A DNA stretch of 53,755 nucleotides from DATBGS01 sp036557885 (GTDB lineage: Bacteria; Chloroflexota; Ktedonobacteria; Ktedonobacterales; DATBGS01): NCBI GenBank assembly GCA_036557885.1, contig DATBGS010000148.1, positions 1 through 53,755 of the forward strand. The letters are read 5' to 3'. Each line of letters begins with the position of its first letter. Positions within the stretch are counted from its first letter, which is position 1. This document shows positions 46,283 through 53,755 of the stretch, in pieces. The notes beneath the pieces were generated by a model. The model had not been told where the DNA came from. It was given only the letters and a program-made list of their open reading frames with translations, and did not search any database. The position numbers and the translations under genes were made by a program.

Positions 46283-46999
46283 CTACTCATGGGGCAGATG
46301 GTCTGTTGCCGCGTGGTGTTGAGAAGGCTGCCCCTGTGGTATCTGCTGGCGATAGAGATTTTCTGCTCTGATGTACCGCTCTACCGCGTCGGGCACCTGA
46401 TAGCGAATGGGCTTCCCCTGCGCCACCCGTTCGCGCAGTTCGGTAGAACTCAGGGCGACCTGGGGCGTCTCCACCCGGAGAAGTTTCTCCTGAAGGCCAG
46501 GCAGCGCCTGCTCCAACTGAGCCAGATAGGGAGCATCAAGCAGGTATCCTGGGCGATGAACTGCCACCAACTTATCAACCTGCCGCACCACGCCGGGCGG
46601 GTCGTGCCAGGTGAGCAACTCATCCAACATATCCCAGCCAATTACAAAATAAATGGCGGTTTCCGGCCCCCATTCCTGATGCAGCAGCCCAAGCGTCTCA
46701 ACGGTAAACGATGGGCCGGTGCGGGCTACATCCACCAGCGAGAGCGCAAAAGCAGGATTGTTCGCAATCGCGCGTTTTACCATCGCTACCCGATGCTGCG
46801 CCAGGGTCACAGACCGATTATGCTTGTGTGGAGGGTCGCCAGCAGGCAAAAAAAAGAGCCGATCAAGCTGGAGGGTAGAGACCGCTTCCTGAGCCACAAT
46901 CAAGTGCCCAAGGTGGATGGGGTCAAATGTGCCGCCAAGCACGCCAAAGCGCCTTGTCCAGCGTTGGGCCGCCTCAACCATACCCGCACCGCCTGACAT
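46283..46999 (-). CDS. nadD: Nicotinate-nucleotide adenylyltransferase
   Basis: NaMN + ATP to NaAD in NAD synthesis. 238 residues, with the nucleotidyltransferase motif FGVLGGTFDPIHLGHLIVAQ and the C-terminal VALSSTELRERVAQGKPIRY, matching (I/V)SST.(I/L)R. ATG at 46999, or an ATG at 46981 seven residues in. The 20-residue C-terminal tail is hydrophilic and extra. It is followed by DUF951. The rsfS gene often found next to nadD is not here. Confidence 0.93.
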   Translation of the reverse strand: MSGGAGMVEAAQRWTRRFGVLGGTFDPIHLGHLIVAQEAVSTLQLDRLFFLPAGDPPHKHNRSVTLAQHRVAMVKRAIANNPAFALSLVDVARTGPSFTVETLGLLHQEWGPETAIYFVIGWDMLDELLTWHDPPGVVRQVDKLVAVHRPGYLLDAPYLAQLEQALPGLQEKLLRVETPQVALSSTELRERVAQGKPIRYQVPDAVERYIRAENLYRQQIPQGQPSQHHAATDHLPHE

Positions 47000-47081
47000 A
47001 GAACGCGCTCTCTCGCATATAACCGCCCGCCGCTTCTACTCGCTCAGATGTCAACAGGTGACGTAAACATGCTCTGAGCGG

Positions 47082-48170
47082 CTAAACCATCCCGATTACC
47101 CCTGGAACAGAAACCTCTGCCGATGGAAGCGCGCGCTTCACATGAAAGAGCGCCGTAGACAACAGGTCCAACCGATCAGTCGGAACCCAGAAATGCACAT
47201 CAAGGGTCAGCTTCTGCTCGGCAACGCTGCTGACGGCAATCGTCGGGGGTGGGTCGGACAAAATCCCCTCAACCGACTTCAACGCCTCAAGCAGTATCTT
47301 TTCTGCCTCTTCAACTTTCATCTCGCTTTCCGGCAGCGCTACCGTCATCATTGCCCGACGGCGATGGTAAGCCGTGTTGTTGACCACCGGAGAACCAAAA
47401 ATGATGGCATTGGGAATCAGCACCTGCTCGCCGGTTGTCGTGCGCAGCGTGGTAACGCGCATCTGAATATCCTCTACCAGCCCCAGATATTTATCCACCA
47501 CAATCTGATCCCCAATGCGAAATGGACGCTCCACCAGAATATAGACGCCTGCCACCAGATTTTTCAGAATATCTTGAATGGAAAAAGAGATTGCCAGCGT
47601 CATTGCCCCCAGCACCGTCACCGGAATGATCAGTTGCACGTCCCAGATGGTCAGAATGACCAGCACCCCGATGCCGAGTGCCACCAGATAGAAAAAACGG
47701 CTAACCAGCAAGCTGAGATTCACATCTATCTTGCGATGCCGCAAACTCCCCAGTGTGGTGCGTTGAATCACCCGGCCCACCCCCAGCGCGACTACCAACA
47801 CAAGCAACGTCAGTCCGAGATTACGAACCAGTCCCGGCGCTTGATCGGCAAGCTGTTTGGCTAGATCGCGCTGATAGCCATTCACGCCCCACAGGGCAGC
47901 GATAAGCACCAGCGCCAGCCCTAGCAAGCTATAATACGCCAGATGGCCCAGCAGTTTACTCAGGCTGCCACTTTTCTTGCCATCCAGCATGTTCTCGGTA
48001 ATGGCCCGCCGCAGCGAGCGGCCAAATCGTACCGCGAGAGCCAGGATCAGGACGGTCCCGCCAAGCTGTATGGCAAACAATGTCCTGTGGCACTGAATAT
48101 AGTTTGCAATGCCACTGAGGATTGGCAGTGACCCATTGGTGGCATCAGAGCAACCGGCTGCTTGAGTCAT
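47082..48170 (-). CDS. MscS-family mechanosensitive ion channel
   Basis: 362 residues. About four membrane helices precede the MscS core: ILTIWDVQLIIPVTVLGAMT and then the pore-lining helix region LAISFSIQDILKNLVAGVYI, followed by the beta domain (ERPFRIGDQIVVDKYLGLVE and VLIPNAIIFGSPVVN). MscS channels release solutes on hypo-osmotic shock. The ATG at 48170 has GGAGGG upstream and a promoter only about 14 nt before the predicted transcription start; the ATG at 48194 lies upstream of that and is excluded. Monocistronic by appearance. Confidence 0.92.
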   Translation of the reverse strand: MTQAAGCSDATNGSLPILSGIANYIQCHRTLFAIQLGGTVLILALAVRFGRSLRRAITENMLDGKKSGSLSKLLGHLAYYSLLGLALVLIAALWGVNGYQRDLAKQLADQAPGLVRNLGLTLLVLVVALGVGRVIQRTTLGSLRHRKIDVNLSLLVSRFFYLVALGIGVLVILTIWDVQLIIPVTVLGAMTLAISFSIQDILKNLVAGVYILVERPFRIGDQIVVDKYLGLVEDIQMRVTTLRTTTGEQVLIPNAIIFGSPVVNNTAYHRRRAMMTVALPESEMKVEEAEKILLEALKSVEGILSDPPPTIAVSSVAEQKLTLDVHFWVPTDRLDLLSTALFHVKRALPSAEVSVPGVIGMV

Positions 48171-48190
48171 GGCTTTCGCCCTCCACTCTT

Positions 48191-48199
48191 GCATTATAG
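48191..48199 (-). promoter_or_regulatory. Extended -10 promoter of the MscS gene
   Basis: TGCTATAAT on the minus strand fits the TGN-TATAAT pattern. It implies a very short leader to the ATG at 48170. Confidence 0.6.
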
Positions 48200-48320
48200 C
48201 ACAAGTGCTGGTTGGTCGCTAAGGGCACAACCGGGCTAATCTTCAAGCATGTACCGCCTTTCTGCTACCCTTCGCGTCTTCCCAGGCGAGAGTTGAGAAT
48301 ACCACGTTTCTGAAAACTGT

Positions 48321-49319
48321 TTACTCCAGCAGCACAGAGCCAGCGTGGAGGCCCGCAAGCCTCGCTGGTTGAAAAACCTTGAGAAGATCATCTAGCGTCG
48401 CAGCTTCTCCAGGTGAGCACAGTCCGCAGCTCGCTCCCAACGCCCCCAGCACACGCCCGGCAGTATAGCCCGCCTCGCGCAATGCACCCACCCCGGCAGC
48501 ATGCTCGCGTTTGGCGAGCCGCGCCCCCTGCTGATCAACCACCAGCGGTACATGCGCATATACCGGAACCGGAAACCCCAGCGCCTGACTCAGAGCAATC
48601 TGGCGTGCTGTCGAGCTAAGGAGGTCGGCCCCGCGCACTACCTGGGTCATTTGCATCAGCGCGTCATCTACTACCACCGCAAACTGATACCCAGGAATCC
48701 CATCGCTGCGCGAGACAATAAAATCTCCCACCGCCTCAGCCACGTTCTGGGTGATTGGCCCAGCCACCAGATCATCAAATGCGATCACCCGATCAGGCGC
48801 GCGAAAGCGCAGGCAAGGGCGCCGTCCGGCAGCTTCTCGCGCCTGTCGCTCAGCGGGGCGTAAATTGCGGCAGGTGCCTGGATAGCGTGGCCCTTCATCT
48901 ACACCCTCCTGCGGCGCACTGGCGGCGCGCGCCACCTCAGCCCGGCTGCAATAACACGGATACACCAGATCAGCGGATTGCAGACGGGCCAGATACGCCT
49001 TGTAAAGCGCCTGGCGCTCGCTCTGCACGTAGGGACCATATGGCCCACCACAGCCTGGCCCTTCGTCCCATTCCAGCCCCAGCCAGCGTAAATCCTCCAG
49101 CATACGCGCCGTTGCCCCTGGCCGCACACGCGGGCGGTCCAGGTCTTCGATCCGCAGCACAGAGGTTCCCCCAGCCTTGCGCGCAAAGAGCCAGGCCAGC
49201 AGCGCTGTGCGCACGTTCCCCAGATGCAAGTCACCCGTTGGGCTGGGAGCATAGCGCCCACGCACCGCAGAGCGGAAAAGGGGGTGAGAAAGTTGTTGCT
49301 GGGGCGTTTCTTCTACCAT
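48321..49319 (-). CDS. gluQRS: Glutamyl-Q tRNA(Asp) synthetase
   Basis: Truncated GluRS paralogue that glutamylates queuosine in tRNA-Asp. 332 residues, without the anticodon-binding domain of true GluRS (about 470). It has the HIGH-type RYAPSPTGDLHLGNVRTALL, RIEDLDRPRVRPG, a zinc-type site (YPCYCSR ... RYPGTCR), and an atypical KMSKS region ARLAKREHA. The ATG has no strong ribosome-binding site. It follows maf by 13 nt, so translation may depend on maf, in a likely rlmD-maf-gluQRS unit. Confidence 0.92.
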   Translation of the reverse strand: MVEETPQQQLSHPLFRSAVRGRYAPSPTGDLHLGNVRTALLAWLFARKAGGTSVLRIEDLDRPRVRPGATARMLEDLRWLGLEWDEGPGCGGPYGPYVQSERQALYKAYLARLQSADLVYPCYCSRAEVARAASAPQEGVDEGPRYPGTCRNLRPAERQAREAAGRRPCLRFRAPDRVIAFDDLVAGPITQNVAEAVGDFIVSRSDGIPGYQFAVVVDDALMQMTQVVRGADLLSSTARQIALSQALGFPVPVYAHVPLVVDQQGARLAKREHAAGVGALREAGYTAGRVLGALGASCGLCSPGEAATLDDLLKVFQPARLAGLHAGSVLLE

Positions 49320-49332
49320 ATTGAGAGATCAC

Positions 49333-50073
49333 TTAGAGATCAGGCGACACGGCTCCTTTGGGCAGCGGCGCGACGCAGAGCGGCGACCAGATACACATCG
49401 GCTGCGTTTTTTGCGTGTCAGGAACGCCAGCGGCTTTGGCCGCGCTTGCTGCCGTTGGCAGCGCCTCGTTGCCCTGAAGGGTGAGTAACTGTCGCACCAG
49501 GCACAGCGGCAAACCAACCACCGTCAGATAGCAGCCTTCGACGTGCTCAACGGGACGAAAGAGACGATGCTGAACGGCATAGGCGCCAGCTTTATCTAAG
49601 GGGTCGCCCGTCTCGACATACGCCGCAATCTCCTCATCGCTGTACGAACGCATCCAGACCTGCGTACAACGCTGTCCTGAAACAACCCTTCCGCCTGGAC
49701 TATCAATCAGCGCCACACCGGTTGCCACCTGATGCGCCCGCCCCCGCAAGCGCCGCAAAAGCCGCACAGCATCCTCAGCATCCAGTGGTTTACCAAGCAT
49801 CTCACCGTCCAGAATGACGGTGGTATCAGCCGCCAGAATCCAGCCATCAAACGTTGGCTCAGTTGCCGCCACCGCGCGCGCCTTGGCAACCGCCAACGCC
49901 TCCACCAGATCAGGAAAGGTTCCCTGAAACTGGCAGGCAAACCCATCCTCATCCAGGTGAGCAGGCACGACCTTAAATGGTACCCCAACACTCCCTAAAA
50001 TCTCGCGGCGACGCGGCGAGGACGAAGCCAAAATACATGGGCGCATTACCGGGCGCGTTCTCTGACTACTCAT
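49333..50073 (-). CDS. maf: Maf-family nucleoside triphosphate pyrophosphatase
   Basis: 246 residues. The N-terminal LASSSPRRREILGSVGV, then FDGWILAADTTVILDGEMLGKP, and DKAGAYAVQ are Maf hallmarks. These enzymes hydrolyse dTTP/UTP or modified nucleotides and are linked to septum formation. The C-terminal ~40 residues extend past the typical end (about 200 residues). The start ATG overlaps the upstream gene's stop (ATGAGTAG), with AGGAAG upstream, so the two are translationally coupled. Confidence 0.9.
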   Translation of the reverse strand: MSSQRTRPVMRPCILASSSPRRREILGSVGVPFKVVPAHLDEDGFACQFQGTFPDLVEALAVAKARAVAATEPTFDGWILAADTTVILDGEMLGKPLDAEDAVRLLRRLRGRAHQVATGVALIDSPGGRVVSGQRCTQVWMRSYSDEEIAAYVETGDPLDKAGAYAVQHRLFRPVEHVEGCYLTVVGLPLCLVRQLLTLQGNEALPTAASAAKAAGVPDTQKTQPMCIWSPLCVAPLPKGAVSPDL

Positions 50074-51403
50074 CTACACTTCCTGCAAGTCGTAACACCG
50101 CAACGCACTCAATATGGGCCGTCTGGGGGAACATATCAAGCGGCTGCACCTCCAGCAATTGATAAGCCGTGCGCGCCTGGCACAGATACTTGAGATCGCG
50201 GGCCAGCGTCGTCGGGTCGCATGAAACATAGACCACGCGCGGCACTTTTCGCGCAACCAACGCATCCAACACGGGTTGCTGGCAGCCCTGTCGCGGCGGG
50301 TCCAATACCAATCCATCAATCTGCTCGGTCAGGCGTGGCAACACCTCCTCCGTCTTGCCCTGGAGAATCTCCACATTGGGCGCCTCGCGCACGTTGAAGC
50401 GCGCATCACGCACCGCGCTGGCGGATTCCTCAATCGCAATGACCCGCCCGGCCTGCTGCGCCAGCAGCAAGGCAAACGTCCCCACACCACAATAGGCGTC
50501 CGCTACCGTCACGCCCGGCCCAACCTGTAACCCACGCAGCACCAGCGCGGCCATTTGCTCAGCCTGCGCGGTATTGGTCTGGAAGAACGAACTGGGCCGC
50601 ACCAGAAAACGCTTGCCAGCCAGTTCCTCCTCGAATGTCTCCTCATGCACAGCTAACCCTGCCGCTTCCAGAGAAGCGCGCACCTCAGAGGCAGGCACCG
50701 GTTGCAGCAGAAGTTGGCCGGTGTTCGCCCCACAACGCACAAGCGCCTGTGGGCGAGGCTGGGGCGTGTCAGCCAGCACCTTCAGGGCGCGATTAATCGT
50801 CGGATGCGCGATGGGGCACTCCGCCAACGGAATCACGCGATGCGAACCGCGCGCCGTGAGGCCCACCTGACCTTCGCGGTTCACCGAAAAGCGCATGTGA
50901 TTGCGATAATTCCAGGGGATGGCGCAGGGCAGTGTTGGCAGCACTGGCGGCTCAGCAAATCCGCCCTCACTTCGCAGCAACTCAGTCACCATCTCGCGCT
51001 TGATCTCTAGCTGCCGCTCATAGGCGATCTGCTGAAACTGACAGCCACCACACACCCCAAAATGCGGACAGGGTGCCTCCACCCGCCAGGAGGAAGGGTC
51101 AAGTACACGCACCAGCCGAATCCGCGGCGGAGGCGAGCGCCGCCGTTTTTTGCGCCTGGTCTGGCGCGGGACTGGGTATTCCACTGACACGATCACACGC
51201 TCGCCAGGGATACCCCCAGGCACCAAAAGTGTCCGGGGGAGAGATTCCTGGTGGCTATCTGAAGGGCCAGGAGTCGCTTCCTCTGTTGCTCCCACCTCCG
51301 CAAGCACCTGCCCAACTGCTTCTCCCTGGCGTGTAAGGTTGACTAAAGACACCTCATACTGGCGCACTTGCGAAACAGGCTCTATCACTCTGTGGGTATC
51401 CAT
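50066..51403 (-). CDS. TrmA/RlmD-family 23S rRNA (uracil-C5)-methyltransferase
   Basis: About 445 residues. TRAM-like beta region at the N-terminus, with a basic insert (RKKRRRSPPP). The 4Fe-4S cysteines are CPHFGVCGGC and a later one in LAECPIAH. SAM domain VADAYCGVGTFALLLAQ; catalytic block VVYVSCDPTTLARDL; DPPR motif (VLDPPRQGC). RlmD methylates U1939 and the Gram-positive RlmCD also U747; which is done here is unclear. The chosen ATG at 51403 lies downstream of an extended -10 at 51450-51458; the frame extends upstream through the promoter. maf overlaps its stop by 8 nt. Confidence 0.9.
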   Translation of the reverse strand: MDTHRVIEPVSQVRQYEVSLVNLTRQGEAVGQVLAEVGATEEATPGPSDSHQESLPRTLLVPGGIPGERVIVSVEYPVPRQTRRKKRRRSPPPRIRLVRVLDPSSWRVEAPCPHFGVCGGCQFQQIAYERQLEIKREMVTELLRSEGGFAEPPVLPTLPCAIPWNYRNHMRFSVNREGQVGLTARGSHRVIPLAECPIAHPTINRALKVLADTPQPRPQALVRCGANTGQLLLQPVPASEVRASLEAAGLAVHEETFEEELAGKRFLVRPSSFFQTNTAQAEQMAALVLRGLQVGPGVTVADAYCGVGTFALLLAQQAGRVIAIEESASAVRDARFNVREAPNVEILQGKTEEVLPRLTEQIDGLVLDPPRQGCQQPVLDALVARKVPRVVYVSCDPTTLARDLKYLCQARTAYQLLEVQPLDMFPQTAHIECVAVLRLAGSVDE

Positions 51404-51449
51404 TCTGCACGCTGAAAAAGCATTGCGTAAATGATCAGAAACACCTGCT

Positions 51450-51458
51450 ATTGTATCA
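51450..51458 (-). promoter_or_regulatory. Extended -10 promoter for the rlmD-maf-gluQRS unit
   Basis: TGATACAAT on the minus strand; no good -35. It lies inside the longer reading frame of the methyltransferase gene, which favours the start at 51403. Confidence 0.5.
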
Positions 51459-51513
51459 TCCAGCACCCTGCCACAAATGAGGCTGCTCCCTGGTCTTCGC
51501 CTGCCGAACAAGG

Positions 51514-51519
51514 TATAGT
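51514..51519 (+). promoter_or_regulatory. Possible -10 for the DUF71 gene
   Basis: TATAGT on the plus strand, about 75 nt before the ATG. No good -35; low confidence. Confidence 0.3.
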
Positions 51520-51594
51520 ATCTTCTTGGGAAACGGAAACACCGAGTGAGAGACGTGTAAAACGGATAGGGAAGAAGGACCAGGAAAGACGAAC

Positions 51595-52305
51595 ATGAGC
51601 ACCCAGAGAACCTCCTGCGCCCTGAGTTTCAGCGGCGGCAAAGACTCGATGCTTGCCCTGGACCGCGCCATGCGTCAGGGCTGGCCGATCAAGTATTTGC
51701 TCACTATGTACGACGAGGCCAGCCAGCGCGTTCGTTTTCACGGTATCCGCAAAGAACTCATCCAGGCCCAGGCGGACGCGCTGAGCATCCCGCTGCTGGC
51801 CCACCCCACCCAACCAGAAACCTTTGAGCAGGTCTTTCTATCTGCCCTGACAGACTTACGCGCTCGCGGCGTAGACACGATCATCTTTGGCAACATCCAC
51901 CTGGCTGATGTGCGCGCCTGGTATGAAGAGCGCACGACGGGACACGGCTTCCAGCACCTTGAGCCACTGTGGGGCGAAGCGCCGGCCCTGTTGGTGCGCG
52001 AAGTCATGCAACGCGGCTATCACGCCATCCTGACCAGCATAGAACTGGCGCGCAGCCGCGAAGAGTGGCTGGGGCAACCGCTTAGCAGCGCGCTTGTGGG
52101 CGAATTCGAGCAGGCCGGAATAGATGCCTGCGGCGAGCGCGGGGAATATCATACCTTTGTTACCAATGGCCCACTTTTCCAGCATCCCATACCAGTTACG
52201 CTGGGCCAGACCGTCACCATGTCAGGCTTTGCGCTCATTGAGGTAACGCAGGCCCCATCAAACCCTGAATACGCCCAAGGACACTCACTCAAAGACGCCC
52301 ATTAA
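51595..52305 (+). CDS. DUF71/COG2102 ATP pyrophosphatase (Dph6-like, bacterial)
   Basis: 236-residue adenine-nucleotide alpha-hydrolase fold. It has the PP-loop SGGKDS (13-18), GNIHLADVRAWYEER, and C-terminal CGERGEYHTFVTNGPLF, all diagnostic of DUF71. Archaeal/eukaryotic members amidate diphthine (Dph6); bacteria lack diphthamide. A comparative-genomic proposal assigns one bacterial subgroup to B12 salvage, and here the next gene encodes a cobalamin-binding-type protein (52 nt downstream), which fits that reading. ATG start with AGGAAAGACG upstream. Exact reaction unknown. Confidence 0.85.
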   Translation: MSTQRTSCALSFSGGKDSMLALDRAMRQGWPIKYLLTMYDEASQRVRFHGIRKELIQAQADALSIPLLAHPTQPETFEQVFLSALTDLRARGVDTIIFGNIHLADVRAWYEERTTGHGFQHLEPLWGEAPALLVREVMQRGYHAILTSIELARSREEWLGQPLSSALVGEFEQAGIDACGERGEYHTFVTNGPLFQHPIPVTLGQTVTMSGFALIEVTQAPSNPEYAQGHSLKDAH

Positions 52306-52357
52306 AGCAGAACAGGTAATACGATCTGTCGCAACATCTTGCAAGGGGAAAAGCACG

Positions 52358-53305
52358 ATGCGCGTTGTATCTTTGCTGGCAAGCGCCACTGAAATGATCG
52401 CTGAGTTGGGTTGCCTCGATCAACTGGTGGGCCGCTCGCATGAATGCGACTATCCGCCTGCTGTCACCGCCTTGCCGGTGGTCAGCCAGGTACAGATAGA
52501 GGTTGCCACCACCAGCGCCGAGATTGACACCCAGATCAAGGCGCTGAGCCAGGCAGCCCGACAAGAAAACCCGGCGCTCAAGGCGCTGAGCATCTATCGT
52601 ATTGACATCGAGCGGCTGCAAGGGTTGCTTCCTGACATCATCTTTACCCAGACACAATGCGAAGTCTGCGCCGTCAGCGAGCGCGATGTCGCTCTGGCCG
52701 TCAAACAGCTTATCGGCCTCCAGCCGCGCATCATCTCCCTGGCTCCCTATCGGCTGGCCGATGTCTGGGAAGATGTGCTGCGCGTGGGCGCAGCGCTTGA
52801 GCGAGAGAGGCAAGCCAGACAGCTTGTTGCTGGCTATCAAGCGCGCCTGGAGCGCCTGCATGCCCACACCGCCGCGCTCTCAGCGCGTCCGCGTGTTGCC
52901 ATCCTGGAATGGTTGGACCCGCTGATGGCCGCCGGAAACTGGACGCCCGAACTGGTGGAGATTGCGGGCGGCATCAACCTCTTTGGCGAGGTGGGCACAC
53001 ACTCGCCCTGGCTGGCCTGGGAAGAGTTGGTCTCCGCCGACCCGGATGTCATCATCCTCACCCCCTGCGGCTTCAGCCTGGAGCGTACTCTTCAAGACAT
53101 CCCGCTGCTGGAGGCGCATCCCTCCTGGGCGCGTCTTAGCGCGGTGCGCAATGGTCGCGTCTTTGCCGTTGATGGCAATCAGTATTTCAATCGCTCTGGG
53201 CCGCGCCTGGTCGAATCCGCTGAAATTCTGGCAACGCTGCTCTCTGGAGAGGACATGGCCGAAGGACTGGATCATGCAAGCTGGCAGCAGCTTGCTTTGC
53301 CTTGA
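52358..53305 (+). CDS. BtuF-like cobalamin-binding protein without signal peptide
   Basis: 315 residues of the helical-backbone metal/cobalamin receptor type (as in BtuF/FhuD). It begins MRVVSLLASATEMIAELGCL, has LVGRSHECDYPP, PDIIFTQTQCEVCAVS, and C-terminal AWEELVSADPDVIILTPCGF. There is no signal peptide or lipobox, so it should remain in the cytoplasm, unlike a transport receptor. The ATG has AAGGGG at 9 nt. It sits between the DUF71 gene and a small hypothetical gene, and no BtuC/BtuD genes are seen. A role in handling intracellular corrinoids is inference. Confidence 0.85.
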   Translation: MRVVSLLASATEMIAELGCLDQLVGRSHECDYPPAVTALPVVSQVQIEVATTSAEIDTQIKALSQAARQENPALKALSIYRIDIERLQGLLPDIIFTQTQCEVCAVSERDVALAVKQLIGLQPRIISLAPYRLADVWEDVLRVGAALERERQARQLVAGYQARLERLHAHTAALSARPRVAILEWLDPLMAAGNWTPELVEIAGGINLFGEVGTHSPWLAWEELVSADPDVIILTPCGFSLERTLQDIPLLEAHPSWARLSAVRNGRVFAVDGNQYFNRSGPRLVESAEILATLLSGEDMAEGLDHASWQQLALP

Positions 53306-53336
53306 ATCAGGCACCACCATCAACAAGCGAGGATAT

Positions 53337-53708
53337 ATGCAAGAGCAAGAATACGAAGTCTCAATGATGCTCACAAACTCAAGAGAGACAAAGTTTACCT
53401 TTGCCCTGGAACCTTGGGGATTTGTCTACGAAATGGAGCCGCAGACACAATATCTCCTGGTATTTCGCAGCACCATTCAGCCATCTCCCCCAAATACCGT
53501 CGAAGTCGAATATGCGGCTGACCATATCATCGTCTATGCCTGGGATGGGTGCCGTTTCGCTGTGTTCAAGAATGGGGAAGTGCTGCCGCCTGGTGCTTTC
53601 GAGGGGCCACGCTTACCTGAAGGAGTCCAGGTGCTCAAAAACATGGGGTTCTTGAAGATGACCATGAATGAAACGCTCGCCAGGAATAAGAGGCAAGACG
53701 ACCTCTGA
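53337..53708 (+). CDS. Small hypothetical protein
   Basis: 123 residues, no recognised family. It is mostly beta-strand-like (FTFALEPWGFVYEMEPQTQY, then ADHIIVYAWDGCRFAVF), possibly a small beta-barrel or sandwich. The ATG at 53337 has GCGAGGAT upstream. It starts 32 nt after the BtuF-like gene and is followed by a perfect hairpin, so it looks like the last gene of the DUF71-BtuF unit. A longer frame that overlaps the BtuF-like gene is a shadow. Confidence 0.65.
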   Translation: MQEQEYEVSMMLTNSRETKFTFALEPWGFVYEMEPQTQYLLVFRSTIQPSPPNTVEVEYAADHIIVYAWDGCRFAVFKNGEVLPPGAFEGPRLPEGVQVLKNMGFLKMTMNETLARNKRQDDL

Positions 53709-53727
53709 GTAGAAGGCCAGAAGCGGC

Positions 53728-53755
53728 GCCTGCCACGCATTTGTGCGTGGCAGGC
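53728..53755 (+). terminator. Perfect 12-bp hairpin at the window end
   Basis: GCCTGCCACGCA (53728-53739) pairs with TGCGTGGCAGGC (53744-53755) around loop TTTG. The window ends here, so a T-run cannot be seen. Its position 19 nt after the stop fits a terminator of the DUF71-BtuF-hypothetical unit. Confidence 0.6.

Noticed and set aside
44139..46996. Plus-strand open frames of 360 and 235 codons opposite GT9, MFS and nadD
   Set aside because: They lie fully or mostly antisense to genes with clear family motifs and have no domain signature; treated as shadows.
47041..47080. Hairpin CGCTCAGA/TCTGAGCG as terminator of the MscS gene
   Set aside because: An 8-bp stem with a long 24-nt loop and no T-run; too weak to call.

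Overview
The window is an ordinary-looking stretch of bacterial chromosome: moderately GC-rich, densely coded, with about 46 protein genes, one tRNA gene and no recognisable phage, transposon, integron or CRISPR sequence. The gene set suggests a monoderm-type member of the Chloroflexota, perhaps Ktedonobacteria. Pointers are separate rpoB and rpoC with a large coiled-coil insert in RpoC, an Asp23/Gls24 protein, a DUF951 protein, the yceD-rpmF-fab order, and several membrane and coiled-coil proteins typical of that phylum. The placement rests on remembered family features, not on a search.

Region 1 (1-12134): a minus-strand information-processing block, rpoB-rpoC-rpsL-rpsG-fusA-tuf (tuf is cut by the window edge). 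A consensus promoter (TTGACA, 18 nt, TATAAT) lies about 430 nt upstream of the likely rpoB start, and the leader contains a terminator-like hairpin. A solitary tRNA-Gln(CTG) with its own promoter and terminator diverges from it.

Region 2 (12455-18240): a YtxH-like membrane protein (+), then minus-strand genes for a MerR-type HTH protein, RsmD, an acidic hypothetical, a PaaI-like thioesterase, a creatininase-family protein and MutY.

Region 3 (18503-27583): a cystathionine gamma-synthase/lyase and a small membrane protein (+) end at a perfect 26-bp bidirectional terminator facing tatA-tatC (-). Next comes a minus-strand cell-growth cluster: coaD, a coiled-coil protein, yceD, rpmF, fabD, fabG, asp23-like, nusB and acpP. 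A second consensus promoter sits before yceD.

Region 4 (27812-40013): RecG with a long disordered N-terminal extension and an ArsA/Get3-type ATPase (-). Then a MoxR/ChlI-like AAA+ ATPase, a VWA protein with collagen-like repeats and rsmG (+). Then purA and a membrane protein with a spermidine-synthase-like domain (-).

Region 5 (40162-53755): a stand-alone JAMM protease divergent from a large TPR protein. Minus-strand genes follow for a GT9 glycosyltransferase, an MFS transporter, DUF951, nadD, an MscS channel, gluQRS, maf and a TrmA/RlmD-type rRNA methyltransferase. The window closes with a plus-strand trio: a DUF71 ATP pyrophosphatase, a signal-less BtuF-like cobalamin-binding protein and a small hypothetical protein.

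Most genes are housekeeping. The less ordinary parts are the rpoB leader, the RpoC insert, a Gly91-to-Ser change in ribosomal protein S12, the APPQY motif in RsmD, the AAA+/VWA pair with collagen-like triplets, the JAMM-TPR divergon, the DUF71/BtuF pair, and a shared heptamer tail on two terminators. I found no clearly undescribed multi-gene system.
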